DNA from: an uncultured bacterium
GTDB lineage: Bacteria > Cyanobacteriota > Vampirovibrionia > Gastranaerophilales > Gastranaerophilaceae
Length of the DNA: 35,339 bases
NCBI GenBank assembly: GCA_946636615.1
Contig: CAMPBE010000013.1
Span: 1-35,339 of the forward strand
Reading direction: 5' to 3'
Positions 9,661-17,554 of this stretch are shown here, piece by piece. Every line of letters starts with the position of its first letter. The stretch's first letter is position 1. Made by a program: the position numbers and the translations under genes. Under the pieces are notes generated by a model that saw only the letters and a list, made by a program, of their open reading frames with translations, was not told where the DNA came from and ran no database searches.

Positions 9661-10332
9661 ATGACATCGACTTTTGATTATAAAGGTTTTGCTCAAAATT
9701 TGACAAAGCAGGCGGAAGAAATAATACCTAATGATATTGCTCTGCAGCATAAAAAAGAATTTCTCGATAGAATATATAATTTTACTTATATTGCAGGTGA
9801 GGCTTTTTCTAAAGATGACAATATTGATAGCGTTGATACTGCAAAAATGCTGACTCAAATTATTTCAGAATGGACGTTTCATAAATATATTGATTTGCTT
9901 CGTTCAAATATTCCTTCAATGTATCATGAAAGTATTCTACAAAAGTTAGCTTATGTGGCTTATGAAATGGCAAGAGAAGCTGCAATAGGAAAATTATCTC
10001 AAGATGAAATGCTTAAACTAGTTGAGGTTCAATTAAATAAAGCTTATGAAAAATCTTGTAAACAGCTTTTGGATAATAAACAAATAACTCAAGAAATTTA
10101 TAACAAAGCTGTTACATTGTCTAATGTTGATATGATGCCCAAGGCAAGTGAGACAAAAAGATTCAAAACATTTTATTATACTGTTTCAGCCTTATTTTTT
10201 GCTTTGTTTGTGGCTGGAATGAATGTGTTTTGGTATGAATATTCTCATTTGGATATTTTGAATACTGTAGCGCTTGTTGTTTTATCTATGTATATGGGTT
10301 TTTATATTGGAGTTAAAAATTTCTCCAAGTAG
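9661..10332 (+). CDS. Membrane-anchored protein of unknown function (223 aa)
   Basis: The start ATG is preceded by an excellent ribosome binding site (TAGGAGGATTAGC); an in-frame start 27 bases upstream lacks one. Residues 1-170 are soluble and strongly helical, and the C-terminus holds two hydrophobic segments, about 175-195 (VSALFFALFVAGMNVFW) and 200-218 (LNTVALVVLSMYMGFYIGV). This gives a tail-anchored hairpin with the bulk probably on the cytoplasmic side. I do not recognise the family. It follows the 724-aa membrane protein by 57 bases without an obvious terminator between them, so a shared transcript and related job are plausible. The promoter of the structured RNA begins seven bases after its stop. 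Confidence 0.85.
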   Translation: MTSTFDYKGFAQNLTKQAEEIIPNDIALQHKKEFLDRIYNFTYIAGEAFSKDDNIDSVDTAKMLTQIISEWTFHKYIDLLRSNIPSMYHESILQKLAYVAYEMAREAAIGKLSQDEMLKLVEVQLNKAYEKSCKQLLDNKQITQEIYNKAVTLSNVDMMPKASETKRFKTFYYTVSALFFALFVAGMNVFWYEYSHLDILNTVALVVLSMYMGFYIGVKNFSK

Positions 10333-10338
10333 CTTATA

Positions 10339-10367
10339 TTGATAATGATAATTACATATGTTATAAT
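10339..10367 (+). promoter_or_regulatory. Strong sigma-70-type promoter for the structured RNA
   Basis: TTGATA, a 17-base spacer and TATAAT, with TGT directly before the -10 box (extended -10), form one of the best promoters in the window. The start is predicted near 10374. No gene starts with a plausible ribosome binding site just downstream, so it appears to drive an RNA. Confidence 0.8.
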
Positions 10368-10373
10368 AGTATC

Positions 10374-10552
10374 AAGTTCTGTATAGATGTTTATTTTGTT
10401 CCTACATTTTTATTAAAAGGGAGAATTGACTCTGACAGGATGTGAAGTATACCCGCCGATTAATAATCGCCAGCGGGAAACGGATAATCCGAGGCGTTCA
10501 CCCACCTGCGAGACTCCGCAGGCAACAAAATCACATTTATGCAGGGCTTTTT
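10374..10552 (+). ncRNA. Structured non-coding RNA, family not recognised
   Basis: From the promoter to a T-run at 10548-10552 the predicted transcript is about 180 bases. Its 3' part is noticeably GC-richer than the surroundings and folds on paper into a closed multiloop. The closing stem has two parts: CTCTG (10430-10434) with CAGGG (10542-10546), and ATGTGA (10440-10445) with TCACAT (10531-10536). Three hairpins lie inside: CCCGC..GCGGG (10452-10477, with CGATT/AATCG nested within), CGGA/TCCG (10481-10491) and CCTGCG/CGCAGG (10505-10522). The closing stem followed by T-rich sequence could act as the terminator. The size and long closing stem resemble 6S RNA, but I cannot confirm that family. 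The tail runs into the end of the convergent sugar phosphomutase gene. Open frames over this region lack start signals and I do not call them. Confidence 0.65.
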
Positions 10553-10553
10553 A

Positions 10554-12008
10554 TTATCTCGCAGTTGTTAATATTTTATCAAGTAAACCAATCATTGTGG
10601 TTTTATAGCGTTTACATTCATTTTCTGTTTTACCTTCGAAGCGTAATGTAAATACCGGCTCTGTGTTGCTTTGTCTAATTAAAGCAAATCCCCCGTTAAA
10701 AACTATCCTCATACCATCTAACGTTATAACTTCCTTGATTTCTGAACCAAAAATGTTTCTTTTTACGTTTACTATTTGTTTCATTTTATCCATAACAGGT
10801 TTTTTTAAATTGTTAGGGCATGGATACCTTACTTCAGGAGAAGAATATACAGCATCAAACGGCTTCAATAAATCATTAATTGTAAAATTTGGATTTAATT
10901 TTTTGTTTTTAGCAATTATTTCAATGATTCGGCATCCTGCATAAATTGCGTCGTCAAATCCATAATATCTATCTTTAAAAAACGTGTGTCCGCTCATTTC
11001 ACCTGCAAGTAAAGCATCTGTTTCTTTCATTTTGTCTTTAATGTAGCCGTGTCCTGTTTTGCACATAACTGCATTTCCGCCAAGGCGGTTAATTTCATCA
11101 TATAACACTTGTGAACATTTAACTTCGCTAACGACTGTAGGAGTAATGTTTTTATTCTTACAATCATTTATTAAGTCAATTGCATAAATTAGTAGTAATT
11201 TATCACCTGTTAAGAATCTGCCGTTATTGTCAATTATACCTATTCTATCGCTGTCACCGTCATAGGCAATCCCTATATCTGCGTTATTCATTATAACTGC
11301 TGTTTTTAGCGTATCAAGAGTTTTTTCTACACTTGGATTTGGGTGGTGATTTGGAAAGTTTCCGTCTGGCTCTGAAAATAATTCAACAACTTCAGTCCCA
11401 ATTTCCCTGTATAATTGAGGTCCAACAACACCTCCTGTTGCATTTGCGCTATCAACAATAACTTTTACGCCAGAACCGATATTTCCAAATCGATTTTTCA
11501 TATCCTTTATGTAGTCTGGTATGATGTTGTAGTTAATTATTTTATCTTCGTCAAATTCTTTTATATCAAATGTCCAATTTGCGTACGTAGATTCTTTAAC
11601 TTCTGCTATTTGAGTTTCAGATAATGTCCTTTTATTGTAGGTCATTTTTAAACCATTGTATTCTTTAGGGTTATGGCTGGCAGTTATGATTGCTGCAGCC
11701 GTGATTTTGTAATCTCCGACTCCGACGACCTCTGAATAGTAGCCTATTGGAGTCGGTGCAAGTCCAAGGCTTATAACATTTGCACCTGTTGACAGTATAC
11801 CGTCTGAGAATGCTTTTTCTAAAGCAGGAGAGTGTAAACGAGCATCTCTTGTGACTGTAATATACATTTCATTGCTATTTAATGAACTTTGCTTTTTTAA
11901 CCATTCAACAAATCCGATACCAATGTTATAAAAAAGTTCTTCAGTTATATCTTGTCCATATATTCCTCGAATATCATTTTTCCCAAAAGCGTGCTCATAT
12001 TTTTGCAT
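10554..12008 (-). CDS. Phosphoglucomutase/phosphomannomutase
   Basis: This enzyme of the alpha-D-phosphohexomutase family interconverts hexose 1- and 6-phosphates to feed cell-wall and glycan sugar-nucleotide synthesis. All four family signatures are visible: the catalytic phosphoserine loop TASHNP (Ser111); the Mg-binding DGDSDR (250-255); the sugar-binding GEMSGH (336-341); and the C-terminal phosphate-binding RQSNTEP. At 484 aa it is normal length. The start has GGAGAGAAGAAT upstream. I cannot tell from motifs alone whether glucose, mannose or both are preferred. It is divergent from the ABC permease, with which it shares a symmetric -10 region, and its 3' end meets the tail of the structured RNA. 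Confidence 0.93.
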   Translation of the reverse strand: MQKYEHAFGKNDIRGIYGQDITEELFYNIGIGFVEWLKKQSSLNSNEMYITVTRDARLHSPALEKAFSDGILSTGANVISLGLAPTPIGYYSEVVGVGDYKITAAAIITASHNPKEYNGLKMTYNKRTLSETQIAEVKESTYANWTFDIKEFDEDKIINYNIIPDYIKDMKNRFGNIGSGVKVIVDSANATGGVVGPQLYREIGTEVVELFSEPDGNFPNHHPNPSVEKTLDTLKTAVIMNNADIGIAYDGDSDRIGIIDNNGRFLTGDKLLLIYAIDLINDCKNKNITPTVVSEVKCSQVLYDEINRLGGNAVMCKTGHGYIKDKMKETDALLAGEMSGHTFFKDRYYGFDDAIYAGCRIIEIIAKNKKLNPNFTINDLLKPFDAVYSSPEVRYPCPNNLKKPVMDKMKQIVNVKRNIFGSEIKEVITLDGMRIVFNGGFALIRQSNTEPVFTLRFEGKTENECKRYKTTMIGLLDKILTTAR

Positions 12009-12033
12009 ATTCTTCTCTCCATAATCTTTATTG

Positions 12034-12043
12034 TATAATTATA
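12034..12043. promoter_or_regulatory. Symmetric -10 element serving two divergent genes
   Basis: The palindrome TATAATTATA gives a perfect TATAAT on both strands. Forward, the box 12034-12039 ends six bases before the permease ATG at 12046. Reverse, the box 12043-12038 ends 29 bases before the sugar phosphomutase ATG at 12008. I see no clear -35 element on either strand. Confidence 0.55.
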
Positions 12044-12045
12044 TC

Positions 12046-12927
12046 ATGAAAACTTTTATAAAAGAGTTAACAAATAATGAAACATTTGCAGGTTTGGTTT
12101 TTATTTTGCCTGCTTTAATCGGCACTTTTATTTTTATTGTAATTCCTATTTTTTGCTCTTTCGGACTAAGTTTTGCAAAGTGGGATTTGTTAAATCCTGT
12201 TCAATTTGTGGGATTGGCTAACTACAAAGAGTTGTTTTCAGAGGCTTTGTTTTACAAGTTATTGCTGAATACGGTAGTTTATGCAGTGTCAGTTTCTGTT
12301 TTTGGTGTTATTATTCCTCTTATTTTAGCGGCTATTTTGAATTCAAAGATTAGAGGCTCAGAATTTTATAAAACTGCTTATTTTCTACCATTTATTACAC
12401 CTATGATTGTTATTGGGATAATTTGGGAATGGATATTTGATCCAAATATTGGTGTATTAAATAATATATTAAATTTGCACATAAATTGGCTTTATGATGT
12501 TCATTATGCTATGCCGGCTTTGATAATTGTTTCTGTGTGGAAATTAATTGGCTACAATATGATTATATTTTTATCCTCAATCAGCGGAATATCTCAGAGT
12601 CTTTTTGAAGCTGCAAAAATTGATGGAGCTAATCCTGTTCAGACTTTTAAAAGTATAACTGTTCCTTTGTTATCACCTACTATATTTTTTGTGGTAATTA
12701 TTACGGCAATAAGCTCTTTTCAGGTATTTGATTTAATTTATTTAATGACACAAGGCGGACCTTTGGATAGTACAAATGTTTTGGTTTATGCAATTTATAA
12801 AAATGCGTTTGAATATTTTAATGTAGGTAAAGCTTCAGCTATTGCATATGTTCTATTTACAATAATTCTTGTTTTAACTTTAATTCAGTGGAATTTGCGT
12901 AAAAAACTTGTTTACAACGAGAATTAG
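12046..12927 (+). CDS. Sugar ABC transporter permease, MalF/UgpA type (orphan)
   Basis: This is an inner-membrane permease subunit of a carbohydrate-uptake ABC transporter. Six hydrophobic segments are visible, and the cytoplasmic EAA loop that docks the ATPase is clear: EAAKIDGANPVQTFKSITVPLLSP. At 293 aa it is typical of the MalF/UgpA half of the heterodimer. The partner permease, binding protein and ATPase are absent here, which is unusual. I choose ATG 12046, not the TTG at 12031, because the latter overlaps the -10 box. The ATG lies six bases after TATAAT and has no Shine-Dalgarno sequence, so the message is probably leaderless. Substrate is unknown; the adjacent sugar phosphomutase makes a sugar link plausible. 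Confidence 0.9.
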   Translation: MKTFIKELTNNETFAGLVFILPALIGTFIFIVIPIFCSFGLSFAKWDLLNPVQFVGLANYKELFSEALFYKLLLNTVVYAVSVSVFGVIIPLILAAILNSKIRGSEFYKTAYFLPFITPMIVIGIIWEWIFDPNIGVLNNILNLHINWLYDVHYAMPALIIVSVWKLIGYNMIIFLSSISGISQSLFEAAKIDGANPVQTFKSITVPLLSPTIFFVVIITAISSFQVFDLIYLMTQGGPLDSTNVLVYAIYKNAFEYFNVGKASAIAYVLFTIILVLTLIQWNLRKKLVYNEN

Positions 12928-12973
12928 CCTGTTGTCTGATGTTATTTTTAAATAAAAATTCCATACTGTGTTT

Positions 12974-14338
12974 ATGAAAATTGTTATTATAGGTGGTGTT
13001 GCTGCGGGTGCTAAGGCGGCAGCAAAATCAAGAAGATTATTACCTGAGGCTGAAATAGAACTTTATACAGAAGATACACACATATCTTATTCTTCATGTG
13101 GTTTACCTTATTATATTGAGGGGAATTTTGAGGATTATCAACAGTTGCTCGTTATGTCACCTCAGGATTTTGAAGAAAAGAATGTTCATGTTTTTTTGCG
13201 TCACAGAGCAATTAAAATATTGCCGGCTTACAATAAAATTATTATTGACGACATCGAAGGTAAAAATGTTATTGTTGTTGATTATGACAAGCTTATTCTT
13301 GCAACAGGTGCAAGACCGATAATCCCGTCTATTAAAAATGTAAATCTAAAAAACATATTTACTTTAAGAAAAATAGAAGACGGTATTGCAATAAAAGAAA
13401 TTACTAAAAAGTCGAAGCGCGTAGCAATCGTTGGGGGCGGGTATATAGGCTTAGAGCTTTTGGAAGCCTTTGTAAGACAAAATTTGCATGTTGTTCTTTT
13501 TGAGCACAATCCGTTTTTAATGAAAAATTTTGATGAAGATATGTCAAATATTGTTATGGAGCAATTAAAAACTGCAGCCAATGGTAGATACGAAATTTAT
13601 ACATCAGAGATGGTCACAGAATTTTCTGGAGATATGAATGGTGTAAATTTGGTTAAAACTGCAAACGGGATTGAGGCTAATGTTGATTTTGTTGTTATTG
13701 CTGCAGGTGTAACTCCAAATTCCGAAATAGCAGGTGATGCAGGTATAGAGCTAGGCTATAAAAATGCAATTAAAGTTAATCATAGAATGCAGACAAATAT
13801 AGAGAATATTTATGCCTGTGGAGATTGTAGTGAGGACTATCATATTGTGTCAGAGCAAAAAGCTTGGATACCTTTGGGTTCTACGGCAAATAAAGAAGGG
13901 AGAACTGCTGCAATAAATGTTTGCGGTGGTGATGAAGAATTTAAGGGAGTTCTGGGATCTACAGTTACCAGATGTCTTTCTTTAACTATGTCTATGACAG
14001 GCTTGACGGTAAAGGATGCGCAAAATTGGGGCTTTGATCCTGTTAGTGTAACTGTAACAAAAAATGATAAAGTCGGTTTTATGCCTGATGTTAATAATAT
14101 TACGTTAAAGCTTGTTGGTGACAGAAAATCGGGGCTTCTCTTAGGTTGCCAGGCTGTTGGTACGGGTGATGCTGACAAGCGTGTTAACGTTGTAACTTCA
14201 GCTCTTGTTGGCAGATTAACTGTAAAAGAATTTTATAACAATGATATTACATATGCGCCGCCTTATTCTCCGACGATTGACCCTTTGCTAAATGCTGCGC
14301 AAATTCTTGTATCAAAGATCGAAAATTCAGATTTGTAA
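12974..14338 (+). CDS. FAD-dependent CoA-disulfide reductase / NADH oxidase family protein
   Basis: This is a pyridine-nucleotide-disulfide oxidoreductase of the single-cysteine class. The N-terminal FAD fold reads VIIGGVAAGAKAAAKSRR. The redox-active cysteine is Cys42 in SYSSCGLPYY, the position and context found in NADH oxidases and CoA-disulfide reductases. A second dinucleotide fold (VAIVGGGYIGLELLEAF) binds NAD(P)H, and IYACGDCSE is the C-terminal FAD motif. At 454 aa it is full length. It could reduce CoA disulfide or polysulfide, or oxygen to water; motifs alone do not decide. I choose ATG 12974 over GTG 12968. It has no ribosome binding site; a weak CATACT box ends six bases upstream, so a leaderless start is possible. 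It follows the permease by 46 bases. Confidence 0.9.
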   Translation: MKIVIIGGVAAGAKAAAKSRRLLPEAEIELYTEDTHISYSSCGLPYYIEGNFEDYQQLLVMSPQDFEEKNVHVFLRHRAIKILPAYNKIIIDDIEGKNVIVVDYDKLILATGARPIIPSIKNVNLKNIFTLRKIEDGIAIKEITKKSKRVAIVGGGYIGLELLEAFVRQNLHVVLFEHNPFLMKNFDEDMSNIVMEQLKTAANGRYEIYTSEMVTEFSGDMNGVNLVKTANGIEANVDFVVIAAGVTPNSEIAGDAGIELGYKNAIKVNHRMQTNIENIYACGDCSEDYHIVSEQKAWIPLGSTANKEGRTAAINVCGGDEEFKGVLGSTVTRCLSLTMSMTGLTVKDAQNWGFDPVSVTVTKNDKVGFMPDVNNITLKLVGDRKSGLLLGCQAVGTGDADKRVNVVTSALVGRLTVKEFYNNDITYAPPYSPTIDPLLNAAQILVSKIENSDL

Positions 14339-14344
14339 ATTTCC

Positions 14345-14386
14345 AACAAAAAAGCACCCTTATGAGGTGCGGTTTTGTTGTTTTTT
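14345..14386. terminator. Bidirectional intrinsic terminator
   Basis: A GCACC/GGTGC stem (loop CTTATGA), flanked by AACAAAA on one side and TTTTGTT on the other, forms a long hairpin with T-rich sequence on both strands. It lies between the convergent flavoprotein gene and the 104-aa reverse gene and can serve both. Confidence 0.85.
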
Positions 14387-14398
14387 GATGAAATATTT

Positions 14399-14713
14399 TT
14401 ATATTTGTTCCATTTCATCCATAGCTTGAAGCTGTTTCTTCTTGTAATTATGGATTACTGCATCCACAAGAAGCTCATAAGATTTGGATTTCTCAATGTT
14501 TGGAAATTCCTCTTTGAGTTGTTGTCTGACCATTGCTTCCAGCTTACGTTCGTCAGCACTTGATTTCAATTCACCAACTCCGCTAATCATACTGATATAG
14601 TCGGAAGATGATTTGTTGATTGTTTTATTTACAAAGTTTAACCATCTTAATTTAGGACTAATTTGTTCTTTTAACGTTCTTACAATTTTTAAGTTTTTAA
14701 TACGATTAAACAT
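14399..14713 (-). CDS. Small protein of unknown function (104 aa)
   Basis: A basic N-terminus (MFNRIKNLKIVRTLKEQ) is followed by a helical, charged protein ending MDEMEQI. It has no membrane segment, signal peptide or cysteine. ATG 14713 has AGTAGGAATCGCAAA upstream, an acceptable ribosome binding site. It lies downstream of glyS on the same strand, but the 94-base gap contains a perfect HLR1-type operator with extra TTTAC half-sites, so it probably has its own promoter. The bidirectional terminator follows its stop closely. I do not recognise the family. Confidence 0.75.
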   Translation of the reverse strand: MFNRIKNLKIVRTLKEQISPKLRWLNFVNKTINKSSSDYISMISGVGELKSSADERKLEAMVRQQLKEEFPNIEKSKSYELLVDAVIHNYKKKQLQAMDEMEQI

Positions 14714-14796
14714 TTTGCGATTCCTACTATTTTGTACCTTCTTTGTATTATTTTAAAGTATCCTGAAAAAAATAATTTACTATTTTACATACTTTA

Positions 14797-14814
14797 TTTA
14801 CATTTCTTTACAAT
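14797..14814 (+). promoter_or_regulatory. HLR1-type operator upstream of the 104-aa gene
   Basis: TTTACATT-TC-TTTACAAT matches the HLR1 consensus perfectly and is nearly identical to the site at 7353. Further half-sites, TTTACTAT (14776) and TTTACATA (14784), lie beside it. The last repeat overlaps the glyS stop codon. The next start codon on the reverse strand is 83 bases away, at 14713. Confidence 0.55.
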
Positions 14815-16853
14815 TTGCTAAAATCTGCAATATGATTGTATTTCGCCTTTAATAAAGTTAAAAGCGCAAGCCTGTTTTCCTTTACATTTTCATCTTTATC
14901 CATGACTAATACATCGTTAAAGAATTTCTCTACTGAAGGAGTTATGGCTTCTAACTGTTTTAAATATGCGTCATATCTTAAATTTTCATCAACAGTGTTG
15001 ATTTGTTCTAAAAGCATGTTTTCAGCAGGTACAACAAACAAATCTTTTCTTACTTGTTTTTTTGAATCCTCTTTTAAGATTCTCATAACCCTGTTTGCAC
15101 TTTCCAGCAAAGCCGGAGAGTCAAGTTTAGCGACAGCATCAACTCTTTCAATATAATCATTTAAGTCGGAGAGTGGGTTTTTGCTTGAAGCGCAAGCTTC
15201 TAAGATATTTTTAGGATATTTCTCAGACAAAAATATGATTAATCTTTGTATAAAGAAGTCATAAATTTCTCCTGTAACCGCACCTGTTGCTCTTGAAACA
15301 ACAGAACCAGCTGCGCTTTTTATTTTATCTACAAAATTTTCACCATTTTGGGCTATTGGTAGCAAAATTAAAGCTTCATTTACCAATAATGCTAAATCAA
15401 TTTTTAAATTATTTGCAAGAATTGTTCTTATAATACCCAGCGCTGCACGTCTTACACCTAACGGGTCAGAAGAACCTGTAGGCTTTTTGCCTTCTGCAAA
15501 CACGGCACATATATTATCCATTTTATCTGCAATACCGACAATTTGGCCTTCAAGAGTTTTGGCGATTTCTCCATCTGCATTCAATGGGAAATAGTGTTCC
15601 TTTATACCTTCAGCTACAGAATCTTTTTCACCGGCTACTCTTGCATAATCTGCGCCTATAAAGCCTTGAAGCTCTGTAAATTCAAATACCAATTTTGTTG
15701 CCAAATCTGCTTTTGCGAGTAATGCTGTTCTTTCTACAGTAGAATTATCGCCAATCATTAGTTTTGACAATTTAACAAGTCTTTGTGCTTTATCATACAT
15801 TGTCCCCATACCTTTTTGGAATGTGATACCCTTTATATCTTCAACGTATGCTGACAAAGGCTTTTTAGTGTCTTCGTTAAAGAAGAACACAGCATCATCA
15901 AGTCTTGCTTTAATTACACGAACATTGCCCGCTTTAATATTTTCAAATTCATCGCCTAAATAATTTGTCATTGTAATGAATTTGTTTATTAGTTTGCCGT
16001 CTTTATACAGAGCAAAATATCTTTGGTGTACTGCCATTACGGTAACAACCAATTCTTCAGGCAGTCTTAAATAATCAGGATTGAATTCGCAAGTTACCGG
16101 AACCGGATATTCGGTTATAAATGTAACTTCTTCCAATAGATCATCTGTGTAATACGGTTCTGCTCCTAATTTTTGAGCTTCTTCTTTAGCTTTTTCTATA
16201 ATTAATTCTTTACGTTCTTCCTGATTTACGATAACGTGTGCTTTTCTCATTTTTTCTACATATTCATCAGGATTGTTTATAATTATATTTTGCTCAGAGA
16301 ATCTGTGACCTCTTGAAATGTTGGAACTTTCTTTATCTATAATTTTTATTTTTACGTCTTCTTTGTCCAAAATAGATACAATCCATCTAATCGGTCTTGA
16401 AAATTTTTCGTCATTGTCTGACCAACGCATAAAGTGCGAACCTTGAAGTTTGAGTATAATAGTCGGAACATTATCTTTTAATAAGTCAACAATTGATTTC
16501 CCTTTGATAATTATTTTGGCGTGAATATAATCATCTTCTATATACAAATCTTCAGGTACAATTCCGTTTTTCTTACAGAAACCTTCTCCTGCTTTTGTTA
16601 AATTGCCATTTTCATCATACGCAACTCTTTTTATAGGACCTTTTATGATTTTTTCTTCGTCTTTGCTTTCTTTATCAAGTCCTGAAATAATAACAGCAAG
16701 TCTTCTTGGGGTTGCATAAACTTTTACATTTTCATATTTAACTTTATTTCCGTTTAAAAAACTTTCAAAACTTGTTGTTAATTGTTGAATTGCTGATGGA
16801 ATAAACTTGTAAGGCAATTCTTCGCATCCGACTTCTAATAGATATTTACTCAT
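14808..16853 (-). CDS. glyS: Glycyl-tRNA synthetase beta subunit
   Basis: This is the beta chain of the alpha2-beta2 glycyl-tRNA synthetase, which binds tRNA-Gly while the alpha chain (GlyQ) holds the active site. Family features include the N-terminal LLEVGCEELP, TPRRLAV at 48-54, and GADYARVAGEKDSVAEGIKEHYFP. At 681 aa the length is normal. Two in-frame ATGs lie six bases apart; I choose the second because AAAGGA sits seven bases before it but only one base before the first. The partner glyQ is not in the window, although the two are often adjacent. A good reverse promoter lies 36 bases upstream. nadD is divergent. Confidence 0.95.
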   Translation of the reverse strand: MSKYLLEVGCEELPYKFIPSAIQQLTTSFESFLNGNKVKYENVKVYATPRRLAVIISGLDKESKDEEKIIKGPIKRVAYDENGNLTKAGEGFCKKNGIVPEDLYIEDDYIHAKIIIKGKSIVDLLKDNVPTIILKLQGSHFMRWSDNDEKFSRPIRWIVSILDKEDVKIKIIDKESSNISRGHRFSEQNIIINNPDEYVEKMRKAHVIVNQEERKELIIEKAKEEAQKLGAEPYYTDDLLEEVTFITEYPVPVTCEFNPDYLRLPEELVVTVMAVHQRYFALYKDGKLINKFITMTNYLGDEFENIKAGNVRVIKARLDDAVFFFNEDTKKPLSAYVEDIKGITFQKGMGTMYDKAQRLVKLSKLMIGDNSTVERTALLAKADLATKLVFEFTELQGFIGADYARVAGEKDSVAEGIKEHYFPLNADGEIAKTLEGQIVGIADKMDNICAVFAEGKKPTGSSDPLGVRRAALGIIRTILANNLKIDLALLVNEALILLPIAQNGENFVDKIKSAAGSVVSRATGAVTGEIYDFFIQRLIIFLSEKYPKNILEACASSKNPLSDLNDYIERVDAVAKLDSPALLESANRVMRILKEDSKKQVRKDLFVVPAENMLLEQINTVDENLRYDAYLKQLEAITPSVEKFFNDVLVMDKDENVKENRLALLTLLKAKYNHIADFSKL

Positions 16854-16888
16854 TCTCATTTCCTTTAATTGTATATTTTTCCACTAAA

Positions 16889-16917
16889 GTTATAACAAAA
16901 GCAAACAATAATTGCAA
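16889..16917 (-). promoter_or_regulatory. Promoter of glyS
   Basis: On the reverse strand TTGCAA (16917-16912), a 17-base spacer and TATAAC (16894-16889) make a sigma-70-type promoter. The predicted start near 16882 gives a leader of about 30 bases before glyS. Confidence 0.65.
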
Positions 16918-16954
16918 ACGGAAAATACTTAGATAGCTTTTAATCTTTAGCTTA

Positions 16955-16963
16955 TGTTATAAT
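16955..16963 (+). promoter_or_regulatory. Extended -10 promoter of nadD
   Basis: TGTTATAAT is a perfect extended -10 element. It ends six bases before the nadD ATG, so transcription should begin at or next to the A of the start codon. No -35 box is obvious. Confidence 0.65.
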
Positions 16964-16969
16964 TGTTTT

Positions 16970-17554
16970 ATGAAATTATGTATATTTGCAGGAACATTTA
17001 ATCCTATTCATAATGCGCATATAGGTATGGCTGAATATGTGCTGGATAAGTTAAATTTTGATAAAATTATTTTTATTCCGGCTTACAAACCACCCCATAA
17101 AGATTATGATATTTCATATTCACAACACAGATATAATATGGTAAAATTGGCTATATCAGAAAATAAAAACTTTGATATTTCGGACATTGAATTTAATAGA
17201 GAAAGCAAATCCTATACGTATATTACTATACAAGAATTGTATAAGAAATATGATGTAGAAGGTAAAATTAATTTTATAATTGGTACTGATGCATTTAAAA
17301 ATATTGAATCTTGGTATGAAGCTGATAAACTTAAAGAATTGCTTGAATTTATTGTATTTATGAGGCAAGATGAAAAAGTTGATTTTACAAATCTTACAAA
17401 AAAAGGATATAAATATAGATTTGCAAATATGGATTTTGTTGATATCTCATCAACAGAGGTTAGGAATAAAATTAAGTTTAATGAAGATGTTTCCGATTTA
17501 ATTCCGGTGAGTATAAAGGGATATATTGAAGAAAATGGACTATATAAAAATTAA
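16970..17554 (+). CDS. nadD: Nicotinate-nucleotide adenylyltransferase
   Basis: NadD joins nicotinate mononucleotide and ATP to give deamido-NAD, the penultimate step of NAD synthesis. The nucleotidyltransferase signature GTFNPIHNAH is at 8-17, GTDAF...ESWYEAD lies near 105-119, and the adenine-binding ISSTEVR is at 159-165. Length is normal (194 aa). The usual GGSFDPIH appears as AGTFNPIH, a mild variant. There is no Shine-Dalgarno sequence; the ATG follows an extended -10 box by six bases, so a leaderless message is likely. yqeK starts inside its last codons, the common nadD-yqeK pairing of Gram-positive bacteria and relatives. Confidence 0.95.
   Translation: MKLCIFAGTFNPIHNAHIGMAEYVLDKLNFDKIIFIPAYKPPHKDYDISYSQHRYNMVKLAISENKNFDISDIEFNRESKSYTYITIQELYKKYDVEGKINFIIGTDAFKNIESWYEADKLKELLEFIVFMRQDEKVDFTNLTKKGYKYRFANMDFVDISSTEVRNKIKFNEDVSDLIPVSIKGYIEENGLYKN

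Noticed and set aside
10426-10651. Two short overlapping forward frames (60 and 69 codons) over the structured RNA
   Set aside because: No ribosome binding site, mutual overlap in two frames, overlap with the end of the sugar phosphomutase gene, and composition explained by paired RNA stems.
13840-14178. Long reverse frame inside the flavoprotein gene (112 codons)
   Set aside because: It is antisense to a clearly conserved coding region and has no start signal; the same applies to reverse frames inside rpoB, rpoC2 and rpsE.
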